Source: Caballeronia sp. TF1N1 (lineage in GTDB: Bacteria > Pseudomonadota > Gammaproteobacteria > Burkholderiales > Burkholderiaceae). From it: a stretch of 64,000 nucleotides of DNA. The translations under genes were made by a program, and so were the position numbers. Each line of letters begins with the position of its first letter. Position 1 is the first letter of the stretch. Positions 53,857 through 62,408 of this stretch are shown here, piece by piece. A model generated the notes under the pieces. The model worked only from the letters and a program-made list of their open reading frames with translations, searched no databases and was not told where the DNA came from. The stretch spans positions 1 through 64,000 of the forward strand of contig NZ_CP084629.1 in assembly GCF_022878925.1 (NCBI RefSeq), written 5' to 3'.

Positions 53857-53889
53857 TCGGCGATTCGCCCGCCGTTGTCGAATCGCCGA
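53857..53889. promoter_or_regulatory. Inverted repeat in the argG/SDR divergent region
   Basis: Perfect 11-base arms TCGGCGATTCG (53857-53867) and CGAATCGCCGA (53879-53889) with an 11-base spacer, between the argG start (53747) and the SDR start (53990). It could be an operator or, if transcribed, a stable leader hairpin of argG. No match to the E. coli ARG box was seen. Confidence 0.45.
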
Positions 53890-53989
53890 AAATTGGCGTC
53901 CGATGCGGCGATCGCTCGGGCCTCTTTGCCGCGCGCCGTGCACCGCGCATGGCATAGTGACCGCTGTTCGCACTGAGACCCGCACGCAC

Positions 53990-54934
53990 ATGAGCAAACC
54001 CTGGAGTATCGATGACATCGCGTCGCAGACGGGCCGCCGGGTCATCGTCACCGGCGCGAATAGCGGCATCGGCTATCACACCGCCGCCGTGCTGGCCCGG
54101 CACGGCGCCGAAGTGGTACTCGCATGCCGCAATCCGCAGCGCGGCGCACAAGCGCTCGCGCGGCTGCAACGGGAAGTGCCCGACGCGCGCGTGCAACTCG
54201 AACAACTCGAACTCGCGGATCTTTCCTCGGTCCGCGCTTTCGCCGACCGTCAGCTCGCTTTACGCAAGCCGCTCGATATCCTCGTCAACAATGCGGGCGT
54301 CATGGCGCCGCCGCGCCGCGCCGAAACCGCCGATGGCTTCGAGCTTCAATTCGGCACCAACGTGCTCGGGCACTTCGCGCTGACCGGCCTGCTCTTGCCC
54401 GCAATCGAAATGGCGGCGGAAAGCGCGTCCGAGCGCCCGCGCATCGTCACGATTGCATCCATCGCGCACAAGACGGGACGGCTCGATTTCGACGATCTCC
54501 AGGCAACGCGTCACTATTCGCCGATGTCGTCGTACCGCCAGTCCAAGCTCGCCAACCTCATGTTCGCGTTCGAACTCGACCGTCATTTGCGTGCGGCGGG
54601 ATCGCGCGTGATGTCGGTGGCCGCGCATCCGGGCGTAGCCAACACGAACCTGTTTCGCGACGATCGGTCGGCTGTGAGCCGGGCGGCGCGCACCGTGTTG
54701 AGCGGGTTTATCGGCGCGTTATTGAACAGCGATCTGAGCGGCGCGCTGCCAACGCTGTATGCAGCGACCGCGCCCGATGTCGTCGATGGCGGTTACTACG
54801 GACCGCTCGGGTTATTCGAAGCACGCGGCGACACCGTGGGACCGGCGAAGGTTGCATCGCAGGCACTCGATAAAGACGCGGCCAAACGCCTGTGGGAAGC
54901 ATGCGAGGCGTTGACGGCGAAGGCGTTCGAGTGA
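53990..54934 (+). CDS. Short-chain dehydrogenase/reductase (retinol dehydrogenase-like)
   Basis: A 314-residue SDR. VIVTGANSGIGYHTAAVLA (about residues 18-36), LACRNPQRG which suggests NADP preference, DILVNNAGVMAPP and the catalytic Y in YRQSKLANLMF (Y-x3-K) are visible; the catalytic Ser is in TIASIAHK. The pattern fits the light-dependent protochlorophyllide/retinol dehydrogenase-like group common in soil bacteria. The ATG at 53990 gives MSKPWSIDDIASQTGRR. It ends two bases from the convergent MFS gene. Confidence 0.9.
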   Translation: MSKPWSIDDIASQTGRRVIVTGANSGIGYHTAAVLARHGAEVVLACRNPQRGAQALARLQREVPDARVQLEQLELADLSSVRAFADRQLALRKPLDILVNNAGVMAPPRRAETADGFELQFGTNVLGHFALTGLLLPAIEMAAESASERPRIVTIASIAHKTGRLDFDDLQATRHYSPMSSYRQSKLANLMFAFELDRHLRAAGSRVMSVAAHPGVANTNLFRDDRSAVSRAARTVLSGFIGALLNSDLSGALPTLYAATAPDVVDGGYYGPLGLFEARGDTVGPAKVASQALDKDAAKRLWEACEALTAKAFE

Positions 54935-54936
54935 GT

Positions 54937-56205
54937 TTATCGCGCCATCGCGCTTTGCAACGGCTTCTGACTTGCAGCGAGAATTGCACCGAGGACGAGC
55001 AGCATCGCCGAGTAGAGCATGCCTCGTTCGAGCCCCGCGCCGTCCGATACCCATCCGATCACAATAGGGCCGACGATCTGCCCGAGCGCGAACACGATGG
55101 TGAACGCGCTGATTCCCCTCGCCCACTGATCGGCCGGCAAGTTGTGCCGCACGAACGCTGTCGTTGCCGCGACCGCGGACAAGAAAGTTGCGCCGAATAA
55201 GAGACCCGAAGCGAAAGCCGCCACGGGATGCATGAAGAGCGCGGGCACGAGCGTGGCGATACCCAATAGCGCGTTGAGCACCGCGAGCGCCTGGCCGCCG
55301 CGCATGCGGTCGAGCAGCCCGGACCACAGACGCGCCGAAACCACGGTGGCGGCGCCGAGCAAGACATAGAAGCTCGTGATGACAGTCGCGCTCATCGAGG
55401 CGTTGCGAAGCAGCGCGACGATGAACGTCATGTAGCCGATGTAACCAACGCCGAAGAGCGTGTATCCCGCAAGCACGAGCCACATGCGCGACACTGCCAC
55501 CGTTGCGCTCGGAGGCGCCGCATTCGCTTCGGCACCGCGCGCAACTCTTGCATGATTCGATTCGATCTTGCGCGCCGCCACGATCGCCCCGGCTGAACAG
55601 AGCGCGCAGACTGCGGCGAGCGCAAACCACGCGTATTGCCATCCATGCACACGCGGCGCCACCGTGAAAGGCACGAGCACCGCCGACGCAAGGATGCCCC
55701 AGCCCGTGCCTCCGTAATACAAGCCGAGCAAGAGCCCGGCCCCGCGCGTGGAAAGCGATGCAAGCCGCGCCGCCAGCACGCCGCCGCTGATGAAGATGAG
55801 CGCGCTGCCGCAGCCGGTGGCAACGCGCAGGAACAGCAGCAGCCAGGTCGAGAACGCGAGGCCGCTTGCGGCCATTAACAACGTCGTTGAAGCGCAGCCT
55901 GCGAGAAGCAATGCGGAAGGCGGCCATCGGCGGGACATGCGTGGAAAAGCCAGCGCGCCTAGCAAGTAGCCGAATGCATTGGCGGTGTTCATCGCGCCTG
56001 CTTGCGCGAAGCTCCAGCCGAGGTCGAGCTTCATCGCGGGCAACAACAGCGCGTAGGAAAAGCGGGCCAGCCCCAGCGCGATCGCGCTTCCCAAGGACAA
56101 CGCAACGGCCAGCATGAGCGCGCGCCCGTGTTCGAAGTGTTCTTCCGTGGACGAAGACTCGTGCCTCGATTGCCGGTCTACCGCTCGTTTTATCTGCGAC
56201 GTCAC
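54937..56205 (-). CDS. YbfB/YjiJ-family MFS transporter
   Basis: A 422-residue twelve-segment permease. The first helix region LGSAIALGLARFSYALLLPAMK is the hallmark of the YbfB/YjiJ family, followed by AGAMNTANAFGYLLGAL. A GTG start at 56205 with AAGGAAA upstream gives a 30-residue hydrophilic lead; an ATG at 56115 just before the first helix is an alternative. Substrate unknown. Confidence 0.88.
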   Translation of the reverse strand: MTSQIKRAVDRQSRHESSSTEEHFEHGRALMLAVALSLGSAIALGLARFSYALLLPAMKLDLGWSFAQAGAMNTANAFGYLLGALAFPRMSRRWPPSALLLAGCASTTLLMAASGLAFSTWLLLFLRVATGCGSALIFISGGVLAARLASLSTRGAGLLLGLYYGGTGWGILASAVLVPFTVAPRVHGWQYAWFALAAVCALCSAGAIVAARKIESNHARVARGAEANAAPPSATVAVSRMWLVLAGYTLFGVGYIGYMTFIVALLRNASMSATVITSFYVLLGAATVVSARLWSGLLDRMRGGQALAVLNALLGIATLVPALFMHPVAAFASGLLFGATFLSAVAATTAFVRHNLPADQWARGISAFTIVFALGQIVGPIVIGWVSDGAGLERGMLYSAMLLVLGAILAASQKPLQSAMAR

Positions 56206-56260
56206 TCTCGTTTCCTTGGCGCGTTTTGCGTGACGTTATCACAGCGTTCCCGCCAATGCG

Positions 56261-56283
56261 AAAGGCGCCGCATATGCGGCGCC
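56261..56283 (-). terminator. 20-bp perfect palindrome with T-tract, end of the exopolysaccharide operon
   Basis: GGCGCCGCATATGCGGCGCC at 56264-56283 is a perfect palindrome that folds to an 8-bp GC stem with an ATAT loop. Read on the minus strand it is followed by TTT (56263-56261). It lies 45 bp beyond the tyrosine-kinase stop and probably terminates that operon. Confidence 0.65.
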
Positions 56284-56328
56284 CGTTCGCAAGGCCAGCG
56301 ATGAGCAGGGCGTTCGCCCCGCCCTTCT

Positions 56329-58722
56329 TTAACGCGTGGCCGTCGTGAAGCCGTACTCTTCGCGCGCGCCGTAACGTCCCGGCGCAAAGCCGTTGAACAC
56401 GTGACCGCCGATCTTCGCGCCGACGTTGCGCAGGCGGCGCAGCGTCTCTTCCAGTTGGCGTGCGCCAGTGAGATCGGCACGCGACACGAGCAGCACGAGA
56501 TCGCAGTTCTGCATCGCGATGGATTGCGCGTCGCCAACAGGCAGCACCGGCGGCGAATCGATCACGATGTAGTCGTAGATACCACGCACCATCGCCAGCA
56601 TTTCCTGGAAGGCCGGGCGTCCAAGCAGCTCTGCCGGGTTCTCCGGATAAAGCGCGCCTGCGTCCATCATCGAAAGGCCGCTCGTGCCAATCCGCACGAT
56701 GGCATCTTCGACGCGTGCCGAACCTTCGAGCACTTCGGCAAGGCCCGGACCCGTGCGTCCGTCGACGAGATGACGCAGCCGGCCCTGACGCATGTCCGCA
56801 TCGATCAAGAGCACCGAAGCCTGCGTCTCGGCGAGCAGATAAGCGAAGTTCGACGACACGAAGCTCTTGCCCACACCCTGCGTCGGTCCCGTGAAGAGGA
56901 TGATCTTGCCTTCGTGGTTGTCTGCATCGACCACATAGCCCGAGTTCATCACGCTCATGTTCATCGAAGGCATGGCGCTCAACGTGGACATGGGGTTCAT
57001 CGGCGCGGTCGGGTTCATCGGGTTCCAGCTATTGAGCGCGGGATGAGCCGTCATCGGCACGCCGTTCAGCATTGCACGAACGCTGCTGCGCAAGGAGCGC
57101 AATGCTTCGATGCTCGGGTCGGTCGGGCTCGTCATGGCAAGCAGCTTGGCCGGTGCGGCGTTGTGCGTCAGTGCGCGAACGTCCTGGCGCAATTGCGCTG
57201 CGGAGCGGGCAACCACGGCGAGGCGCGGGATTTCCGAGAAGCTGTCGATCTCTTCGGGGCTGCGCAATTCGCGGCGATTCAACGCGATCAGATAGATCGC
57301 CACCGTGCTCACGAACAGACCACCGAAGATGGAACCGAGCAATACGATCCACGCACGCGGCCACGATTGCTTCTCGGGCGCGAGCGCCCAGTCCACCACG
57401 GCCACGCCCGGCGGCGTGCTGGCGGCAGCGACTTCGAGCTGCTGCGCGTTGGTCAGCACGCTCGTGTAAAGCTGCGTGGTGACGGCGACATCGCGTGCGA
57501 GTTCGACGTACTGACGTTGCACGGTCGGCAGGTTCGCCGCCGTCTTGGCCGTCTCGGCGATCTCGTGCTTCACCTGATTCAATTGCGTGAGCGCGCTCTG
57601 ATAGTTCTCGTTTTCCGGACGGAACTTGTGCTGCGCGGCGTCCAGCGCGAGCGACAACGTGGTCTGCTGCTCTTCGAGACGGCTCATGCGGGTAATGAGG
57701 GCGGTATTCTGCTGCGCCATGTCCACGGTGCCCGTCTGCGTGCGAAATGCGTTCAGGCGGCTTTCGGCGGTTTCGAGATCCTGCTTGAGGCCAGGCAGGC
57801 GCTTCTTCAGGAAGTCGAGGCTCGTCTGGGCTTGCGCGGCGCGGCGTTCGACATCGCGTTCCTGATACGTCTTGACGATGGCGTTGACCATCGCTTGCGC
57901 GTCGAACGGCGACTCGGCCTGATAGCTCAGATGGATCAGCGACGGATCATGCAGCGACGAATCGCGCGGCGGAATCGACGTACGCATGCGCAGCAACACG
58001 TTTTCGAGCGTCATCTGCTGCGAGTAACGCGTGATCTCGAAGCTCACGCCGGGACGTGCACGCAAGGTGTCGATACGCACTTCAGCAGGCGCCTGGCCGT
58101 CGACGGTCGAGACCTGGAACGGCACGAGTTCGCCGACGCGGCCCTTGGCGAGCTGCTTGTCGTCCTTGTCGAAGAGTGTCCACTGACCGTCCTTGTCGGC
58201 GACCACGTGGAATTTGTTGCGATAAGCCGCGCTCGGAATGTTGAAGACGCCGGCCTTCATGCGCTCGCCGCCCCATGCGTAGGAATCGAGACCGAACGGT
58301 GCAGGCGCGAGTTCGCGGTCGCCTGCATGACGCGAGGCGTACCAGCGGCCGATCAGCGGAAAGTGACTTTCGGTTTCGACGACGACATCCGCGCCGGTCT
58401 GCGTGATGGCGCTGGTGACGACCGAGCGCGAGGTCAGGACATCGCTTTCATCGCTCGCGGAGGCGTCTGCCGCCATCGAGCCGGAGACGTCGTTTAGCGA
58501 GCTGATCGACGTGCCCGCCTTGGTGCTCTGCACGCGCAAGAGCGCTTCGGCGCGATATTGCGGCGTGGCGAGCAGGACGTAGAGCACGCCAGCGGCGCAA
58601 CATACGCCAGTTACCGTACCCAGCAGAGTCTTGTGGCGCACGACACTGCGCCAGAGGTCCACGACGCCATCGCCCCGTTGCGAAGCCGCCGTCATTTCGG
58701 GCTGCATATTATATGTAAGCAT
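56329..58722 (-). CDS. Wzc-like polysaccharide co-polymerase / bacterial tyrosine kinase
   Basis: A 797-residue inner-membrane protein that controls exopolysaccharide chain length and export. Membrane segment one is at about residue 38 (LLGTVTGVCCAAGVLYVLLA) and segment two near 465-485 (AWIVLLGSIFGGLFVSTVAIY), with a coiled-coil periplasmic domain between (QAQTSLDFLKKRLPGLKQDL). The kinase domain has Walker A GPTQGVGKS, A' LLIDADMRQGRLRH and B YIVIDSPP. A Met/Pro/Asn-rich linker (about 556-600) precedes it and is unusual. The C-terminal Tyr cluster is poor, with only two Tyr in GRYGAREEYGFTTATR. The start at 58722 (MLTYNMQPEM) has GGGA upstream. Last gene of a leftward operon. Confidence 0.92.
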   Translation of the reverse strand: MLTYNMQPEMTAASQRGDGVVDLWRSVVRHKTLLGTVTGVCCAAGVLYVLLATPQYRAEALLRVQSTKAGTSISSLNDVSGSMAADASASDESDVLTSRSVVTSAITQTGADVVVETESHFPLIGRWYASRHAGDRELAPAPFGLDSYAWGGERMKAGVFNIPSAAYRNKFHVVADKDGQWTLFDKDDKQLAKGRVGELVPFQVSTVDGQAPAEVRIDTLRARPGVSFEITRYSQQMTLENVLLRMRTSIPPRDSSLHDPSLIHLSYQAESPFDAQAMVNAIVKTYQERDVERRAAQAQTSLDFLKKRLPGLKQDLETAESRLNAFRTQTGTVDMAQQNTALITRMSRLEEQQTTLSLALDAAQHKFRPENENYQSALTQLNQVKHEIAETAKTAANLPTVQRQYVELARDVAVTTQLYTSVLTNAQQLEVAAASTPPGVAVVDWALAPEKQSWPRAWIVLLGSIFGGLFVSTVAIYLIALNRRELRSPEEIDSFSEIPRLAVVARSAAQLRQDVRALTHNAAPAKLLAMTSPTDPSIEALRSLRSSVRAMLNGVPMTAHPALNSWNPMNPTAPMNPMSTLSAMPSMNMSVMNSGYVVDADNHEGKIILFTGPTQGVGKSFVSSNFAYLLAETQASVLLIDADMRQGRLRHLVDGRTGPGLAEVLEGSARVEDAIVRIGTSGLSMMDAGALYPENPAELLGRPAFQEMLAMVRGIYDYIVIDSPPVLPVGDAQSIAMQNCDLVLLVSRADLTGARQLEETLRRLRNVGAKIGGHVFNGFAPGRYGAREEYGFTTATR

Positions 58723-58850
58723 TTTATATCCCAACCAAGAAAACAAAAGTCGTGACGTCAGTGGCAAGGTCCGCCGTCAAACCTAACGTTGTGTGATTCG
58801 ATCGAAATCGAACTTCAAGTGGCGCGCTGGTCCATTCGCGCCTTGCTGCC

Positions 58851-60185
58851 TTACTTCGAAGCGATGGTGATGAACACCGGTCCCCGCGCTTCGGTCAACG
58901 ACAGCGTGCCACGTTCCCCGTGCGGCACGCCGTATACATCGGTGACGATCGCATCAGCCGGCAGATGCGATACATCGAGGTCCATCACGTTCCCATTCCC
59001 GTAACACCACACGACGTACTTCGTTGCGTGCGCGCCATCGAGTTTCAGCACGACGTAGCGCGCTTTCTCATCGATGAAATAGCGAGCGTGCACTTCGCCC
59101 GCGGTGAAACCGAACAAATGCTTGACTGCGTCGTACGCGGGCAGCTTTGCATTGTTGGCATCGAGCAAGCCGAAGTTGTGCTCCATTTCCTTCGGGTCCG
59201 TCCCATCGTCGCGCATGTCGTAGTAGGACGTCAGTCCGACTTGCGCGATCCAGTTCATCAACAGCAGCCGCACCGCGTAGCGAGCTTGCCGCGCTCTTGC
59301 TTCGGGTGCGTGGCCGTCGTTGATCTCAGACACATATTCGTATCCAACGCTTGGGTACGACCATTCGGTTGCCCACACTTGGGGGCGTTTTGTATAACCG
59401 TTGAGGTCTTCGCGCAACACTCGATAGTCGTCGAGCACGGTTTCCGGATTCTGCTGTCGATACGGATGCACGCTCACCGCATCGGGACCGAGCGGCTTGC
59501 CGGCTTGTCGCGCGGTTGCACTCATGTCGCCCACGGCACGGATGAATGCGCGATCGATCTGTTGCACGCCGCCCGTCGCGACGATCGCACGCGGATTGGC
59601 CGACTTCGCCGTCGTCACCGCTGTTTCAAGCAACGTGCGATAGGCACGCGGCGAAGGCGGCGCGAGCCAGTACTTCTCGTCGTCCTCTTCGTTCCATACT
59701 TCGAAACGCACCGGCGCGTTACGGTAGCGATACGCCGCCATGTGCACGTAGGTACTGAACGCGCTCAATTGCACGACTGAGGTCGGTGGCTGGTCCGGGC
59801 TGAAGGCGTAGTGCTTGTAGCCGAGGATGAACAACGCGCCCAGGCCGCGTGCCGAAAGATTGGAGACGAGACCGTCGAAGCCGCCGAAATGCCAGCCATC
59901 CGGCGCCTGCACCGCTTCCCAGAAGAGGTCCGTGCGAACGAAGGAGAAGCCGACGTCCTTCACGGCATCGAGCAGATGCAGATCGGCGATTTGATGAATG
60001 GCGACGCCCGTATTCGCGCGCGACGCGGCAAAGCCCGGCAACTCGATGTACGGATGCTCCGTCGATTGCGACGCGCCGTCGAGCACGAGCGTCGGTGCGG
60101 CAGACGCCGCGTGCAGCGAACCGCAAAGGGAGATGAGCGCGGCAAGCACGATGCGCCGCGCCAAGCTTACGTTGGTCCGGATCAC
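58851..60185 (-). CDS. Secreted glycoside hydrolase, PslG-like (clan GH-A)
   Basis: A 444-residue exported protein. A GTG start at 60185 overlaps the polymerase stop (GTGA) and has AAGG upstream. The signal peptide is basic-hydrophobic, ending near ASA-APTL (residue 30). A TIM-barrel follows with acid/base Glu in RFEVWNEEDDEKYW (about residue 170) and the nucleophile Glu in VWATEWSYPSVGYE (about 275). This layout fits GH39/PslG-type endoglycosidases, which trim or recycle the exopolysaccharide made by their own operon. Position between a polymerase and a Wzc kinase supports that role; polymer specificity is unknown. Confidence 0.82.
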   Translation of the reverse strand: MIRTNVSLARRIVLAALISLCGSLHAASAAPTLVLDGASQSTEHPYIELPGFAASRANTGVAIHQIADLHLLDAVKDVGFSFVRTDLFWEAVQAPDGWHFGGFDGLVSNLSARGLGALFILGYKHYAFSPDQPPTSVVQLSAFSTYVHMAAYRYRNAPVRFEVWNEEDDEKYWLAPPSPRAYRTLLETAVTTAKSANPRAIVATGGVQQIDRAFIRAVGDMSATARQAGKPLGPDAVSVHPYRQQNPETVLDDYRVLREDLNGYTKRPQVWATEWSYPSVGYEYVSEINDGHAPEARARQARYAVRLLLMNWIAQVGLTSYYDMRDDGTDPKEMEHNFGLLDANNAKLPAYDAVKHLFGFTAGEVHARYFIDEKARYVVLKLDGAHATKYVVWCYGNGNVMDLDVSHLPADAIVTDVYGVPHGERGTLSLTEARGPVFITIASK

Positions 60186-61543
60186 GACGAATGCCTTCCG
60201 AACGTATGACGGCTCGCTTCGAGTGCCGCGACCTGCTGGTTCGCGCGGCTCGCTTGCAACCAATGTTCGTTCGACTGTGGCGCGAACCCGTTAAAGCCAT
60301 AGCCACGCGAAGGCGCTTGCGGATACCACGGGGCAACCGGTCGGGCCATGAGCGCCGGCTGTCGCAGGTAGCTGATGGCGAGACCCAGAAACAGCAGGCA
60401 GCCGATCGATTCGCAGATGTCCGTGCTCGCCGCGCTGAAGACGAGATACAGCAGCACCGACCACGCAGCGCGATCGTTCGACGCCGAATTCAACATGAGC
60501 CGCACGAGATACACGACGAGCACCAGCGCGCCGACGAAACCGAAGCACGCAATTGCATAGAGCACGGTGTTATCGGCATACGCAACGTTGAAGCCGAACG
60601 GGCTTTCGTAATAGCTCGCGGCCGAGCCGAACGCGCCCGGCCCGAGACCGAACCAGATGCGTTCGTGCTTCATGAGACCTTCGATCAGAAGCGGCCATGT
60701 GTTGATCATTCGATCCTGGAACGACGACAGCGTGACGTATCCGCGGCTCGCCAGATTGAATGCGGAGGCGGCGAAGAATGCGACGATCGGCAGGACGATC
60801 GGGAAGCCGCTCGCCCACAGACACGCTCGCTTGATGCCGCGCGTGGAAAACAGCATGTGCACGATGACGACGATCGCGAGCGACACCGGCGCGGTCTTGT
60901 TGGTCGTGGCGTAGATGGTGGCGCCGGCGAGCGCGAGCAGCACGAACTGCAGCGCCTTCGAGCGGATGTGCATCAAAAGCCACGTGGTCAGAAGGCCGGC
61001 CATGAGCGCCACCGATGCGCTGTCGCGACCGAATCCCGACAGCCGCGATGCAACGCCGACGTACGAGGACGTGGCCATCGTCACGTTGTGTCCACCGACC
61101 GATACGCTTGCGCCCACCCAAGGCAGCTTCAGCATGCTATTGGCGAGAATACCGATGCCGCAAAGCGCGGCGAGTGTGAGCAGTCCGAGGAACGCCGAGC
61201 GTCCGTTCATGAGCGCGAGCGTCTCGCGGGACGCCGTGAGTGCGAAAAGCAGAGGCGTCACGCTCCACAGCCAGAATCCGACTGCGGCAGGCTCGACGCC
61301 GTGCGACAGCGAAAGGAAGGTCTGCGTAAGCAGATATAGCGCGATAAGCGCGTGCGTCGCCTTGGGCCGCGTGAGAAGGACGTAGAGCACCCAGCCCAAC
61401 ATCAGCACCTTGGGAAGATACGCGGCGGGCGCCATGCCCATCGTCGACGTGTAGTAGCGGATCACGCCGGAGAGCACGTCGCTCGCCACTGCGACGATGA
61501 ACGTCGCAACCCATAGCTTGTCTTTTAGTGATGCTTTGTTCAT
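60182..61543 (-). CDS. O-antigen ligase/polymerase-like membrane protein (Wzy/WaaL family)
   Basis: A 453-residue protein with about ten to twelve membrane segments. The large periplasmic loop contains GFGRDSASVALM and MKHERIWFGLGPGAFGSAASYYESPFG (about residues 285-315), resembling the catalytic loop of Wzy/WaaL proteins, and a hydrophobic segment with ADNTVLYAIACFGFVGAL follows. It likely polymerises or ligates lipid-linked repeat units at the periplasmic face. The ATG at 61543 gives MNKASLKDKLWVATFIV. It is the first gene of the leftward unit with the glycosidase and Wzc-like kinase. No glycosyltransferases are present in the window. Confidence 0.82.
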   Translation of the reverse strand: MNKASLKDKLWVATFIVAVASDVLSGVIRYYTSTMGMAPAAYLPKVLMLGWVLYVLLTRPKATHALIALYLLTQTFLSLSHGVEPAAVGFWLWSVTPLLFALTASRETLALMNGRSAFLGLLTLAALCGIGILANSMLKLPWVGASVSVGGHNVTMATSSYVGVASRLSGFGRDSASVALMAGLLTTWLLMHIRSKALQFVLLALAGATIYATTNKTAPVSLAIVVIVHMLFSTRGIKRACLWASGFPIVLPIVAFFAASAFNLASRGYVTLSSFQDRMINTWPLLIEGLMKHERIWFGLGPGAFGSAASYYESPFGFNVAYADNTVLYAIACFGFVGALVLVVYLVRLMLNSASNDRAAWSVLLYLVFSAASTDICESIGCLLFLGLAISYLRQPALMARPVAPWYPQAPSRGYGFNGFAPQSNEHWLQASRANQQVAALEASRHTFGRHSS

Positions 61544-62408
61544 CGAGTGACCGTCGCATGTCCGTCGGAAGGAAAAGTCGGTTGCACGATCAAATCGGCA
61601 GCCGCTTCGTGTTCTTTGCACGCTTGGCGCAGAGTCGATTCAAGTCTGGCCGGACTCGTCTCAGGACCGAAAATTACCTTTGTACGACAAGTGACTCTGT
61701 GCGCGCACGCACGCACGAATTTGCGGGCGACAGCTAAACGTTTGCGCCGCGGTCCAAACCGCCTCTCAAGCACATCGAGCGTGCGGTAAGCCACTTATCG
61801 CAAGGTGCCAGTTGAAGCCCGGCTAAAGCTTTAAAGCGAGCGGTTTGAAGGGGGGAATCAACAGGACTCGTGCGCGGTCTATGCGGGCGATTATCTTCGT
61901 GCCTTTCGCAACTGATACCGCAGTTGATCGCAGGCGATTAATGCGCAATAAATTCGGCGCTTATCCGGACCGAAAAAGGCACGCTGTCGCATTCCGCCAC
62001 AGCCTTGGCCACAATGGCGCGCCGACGCTATCGCGTATGAAGATTACAGAATTTCCCGTTATTGAAAGGTTTGAAAACGATTCAAAAGCCAACATCATTT
62101 CGCGTCAAACTTTAGGGTGGAAAACAGATTATTTATTCACGGTTTTGTACTATAAAAGTACGTTTTTCCGTTTGGTCCAACTGGTTACATGCTGTTACGT
62201 CTTTTATCGTACTTAACGACGTTTCAACTGTGTAACATTCCTCATGACCCCTCCGGCAATAAACGGATGACGGTCGCGCCTTAATTGTCCAGGCGCATAG
62301 GCTGATTCGCCTCTCTCTCCCAAAGCACTGCTTACCGAGGTCCTTCAAGGCACTCGGGGGAGACCCTTTGCGCGGTCAGAATCAATGCACACTGAGCCAT
62401 TATCCAAA
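61544..62408. other. Long divergent regulatory region of the exopolysaccharide locus, no gene seen
   Basis: About 865 bases between the polymerase gene and the lipoprotein glycosidase gene. 61990-62260 is markedly AT-rich. A small hairpin, GTACT-N5-AGTAC at 62147-62161, is followed by TTTTT and could be a weak terminator. A 123-codon open frame at 61845-62216 has no recognisable character. The region must hold the promoters for both directions. Confidence 0.5.

Noticed and set aside
56401-58497. Long open frame (698 codons) antisense to the Wzc-like gene
   Set aside because: It is the mirror frame of a GC-rich coding region; its protein is Arg/His/Gln-rich with no motif, while the opposite strand has full Wzc motifs.
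61845-62216. 123-codon plus-strand frame in the exopolysaccharide divergent region
   Set aside because: No ribosome site, odd composition and no recognisable domain; it passes through AT-rich non-coding sequence.
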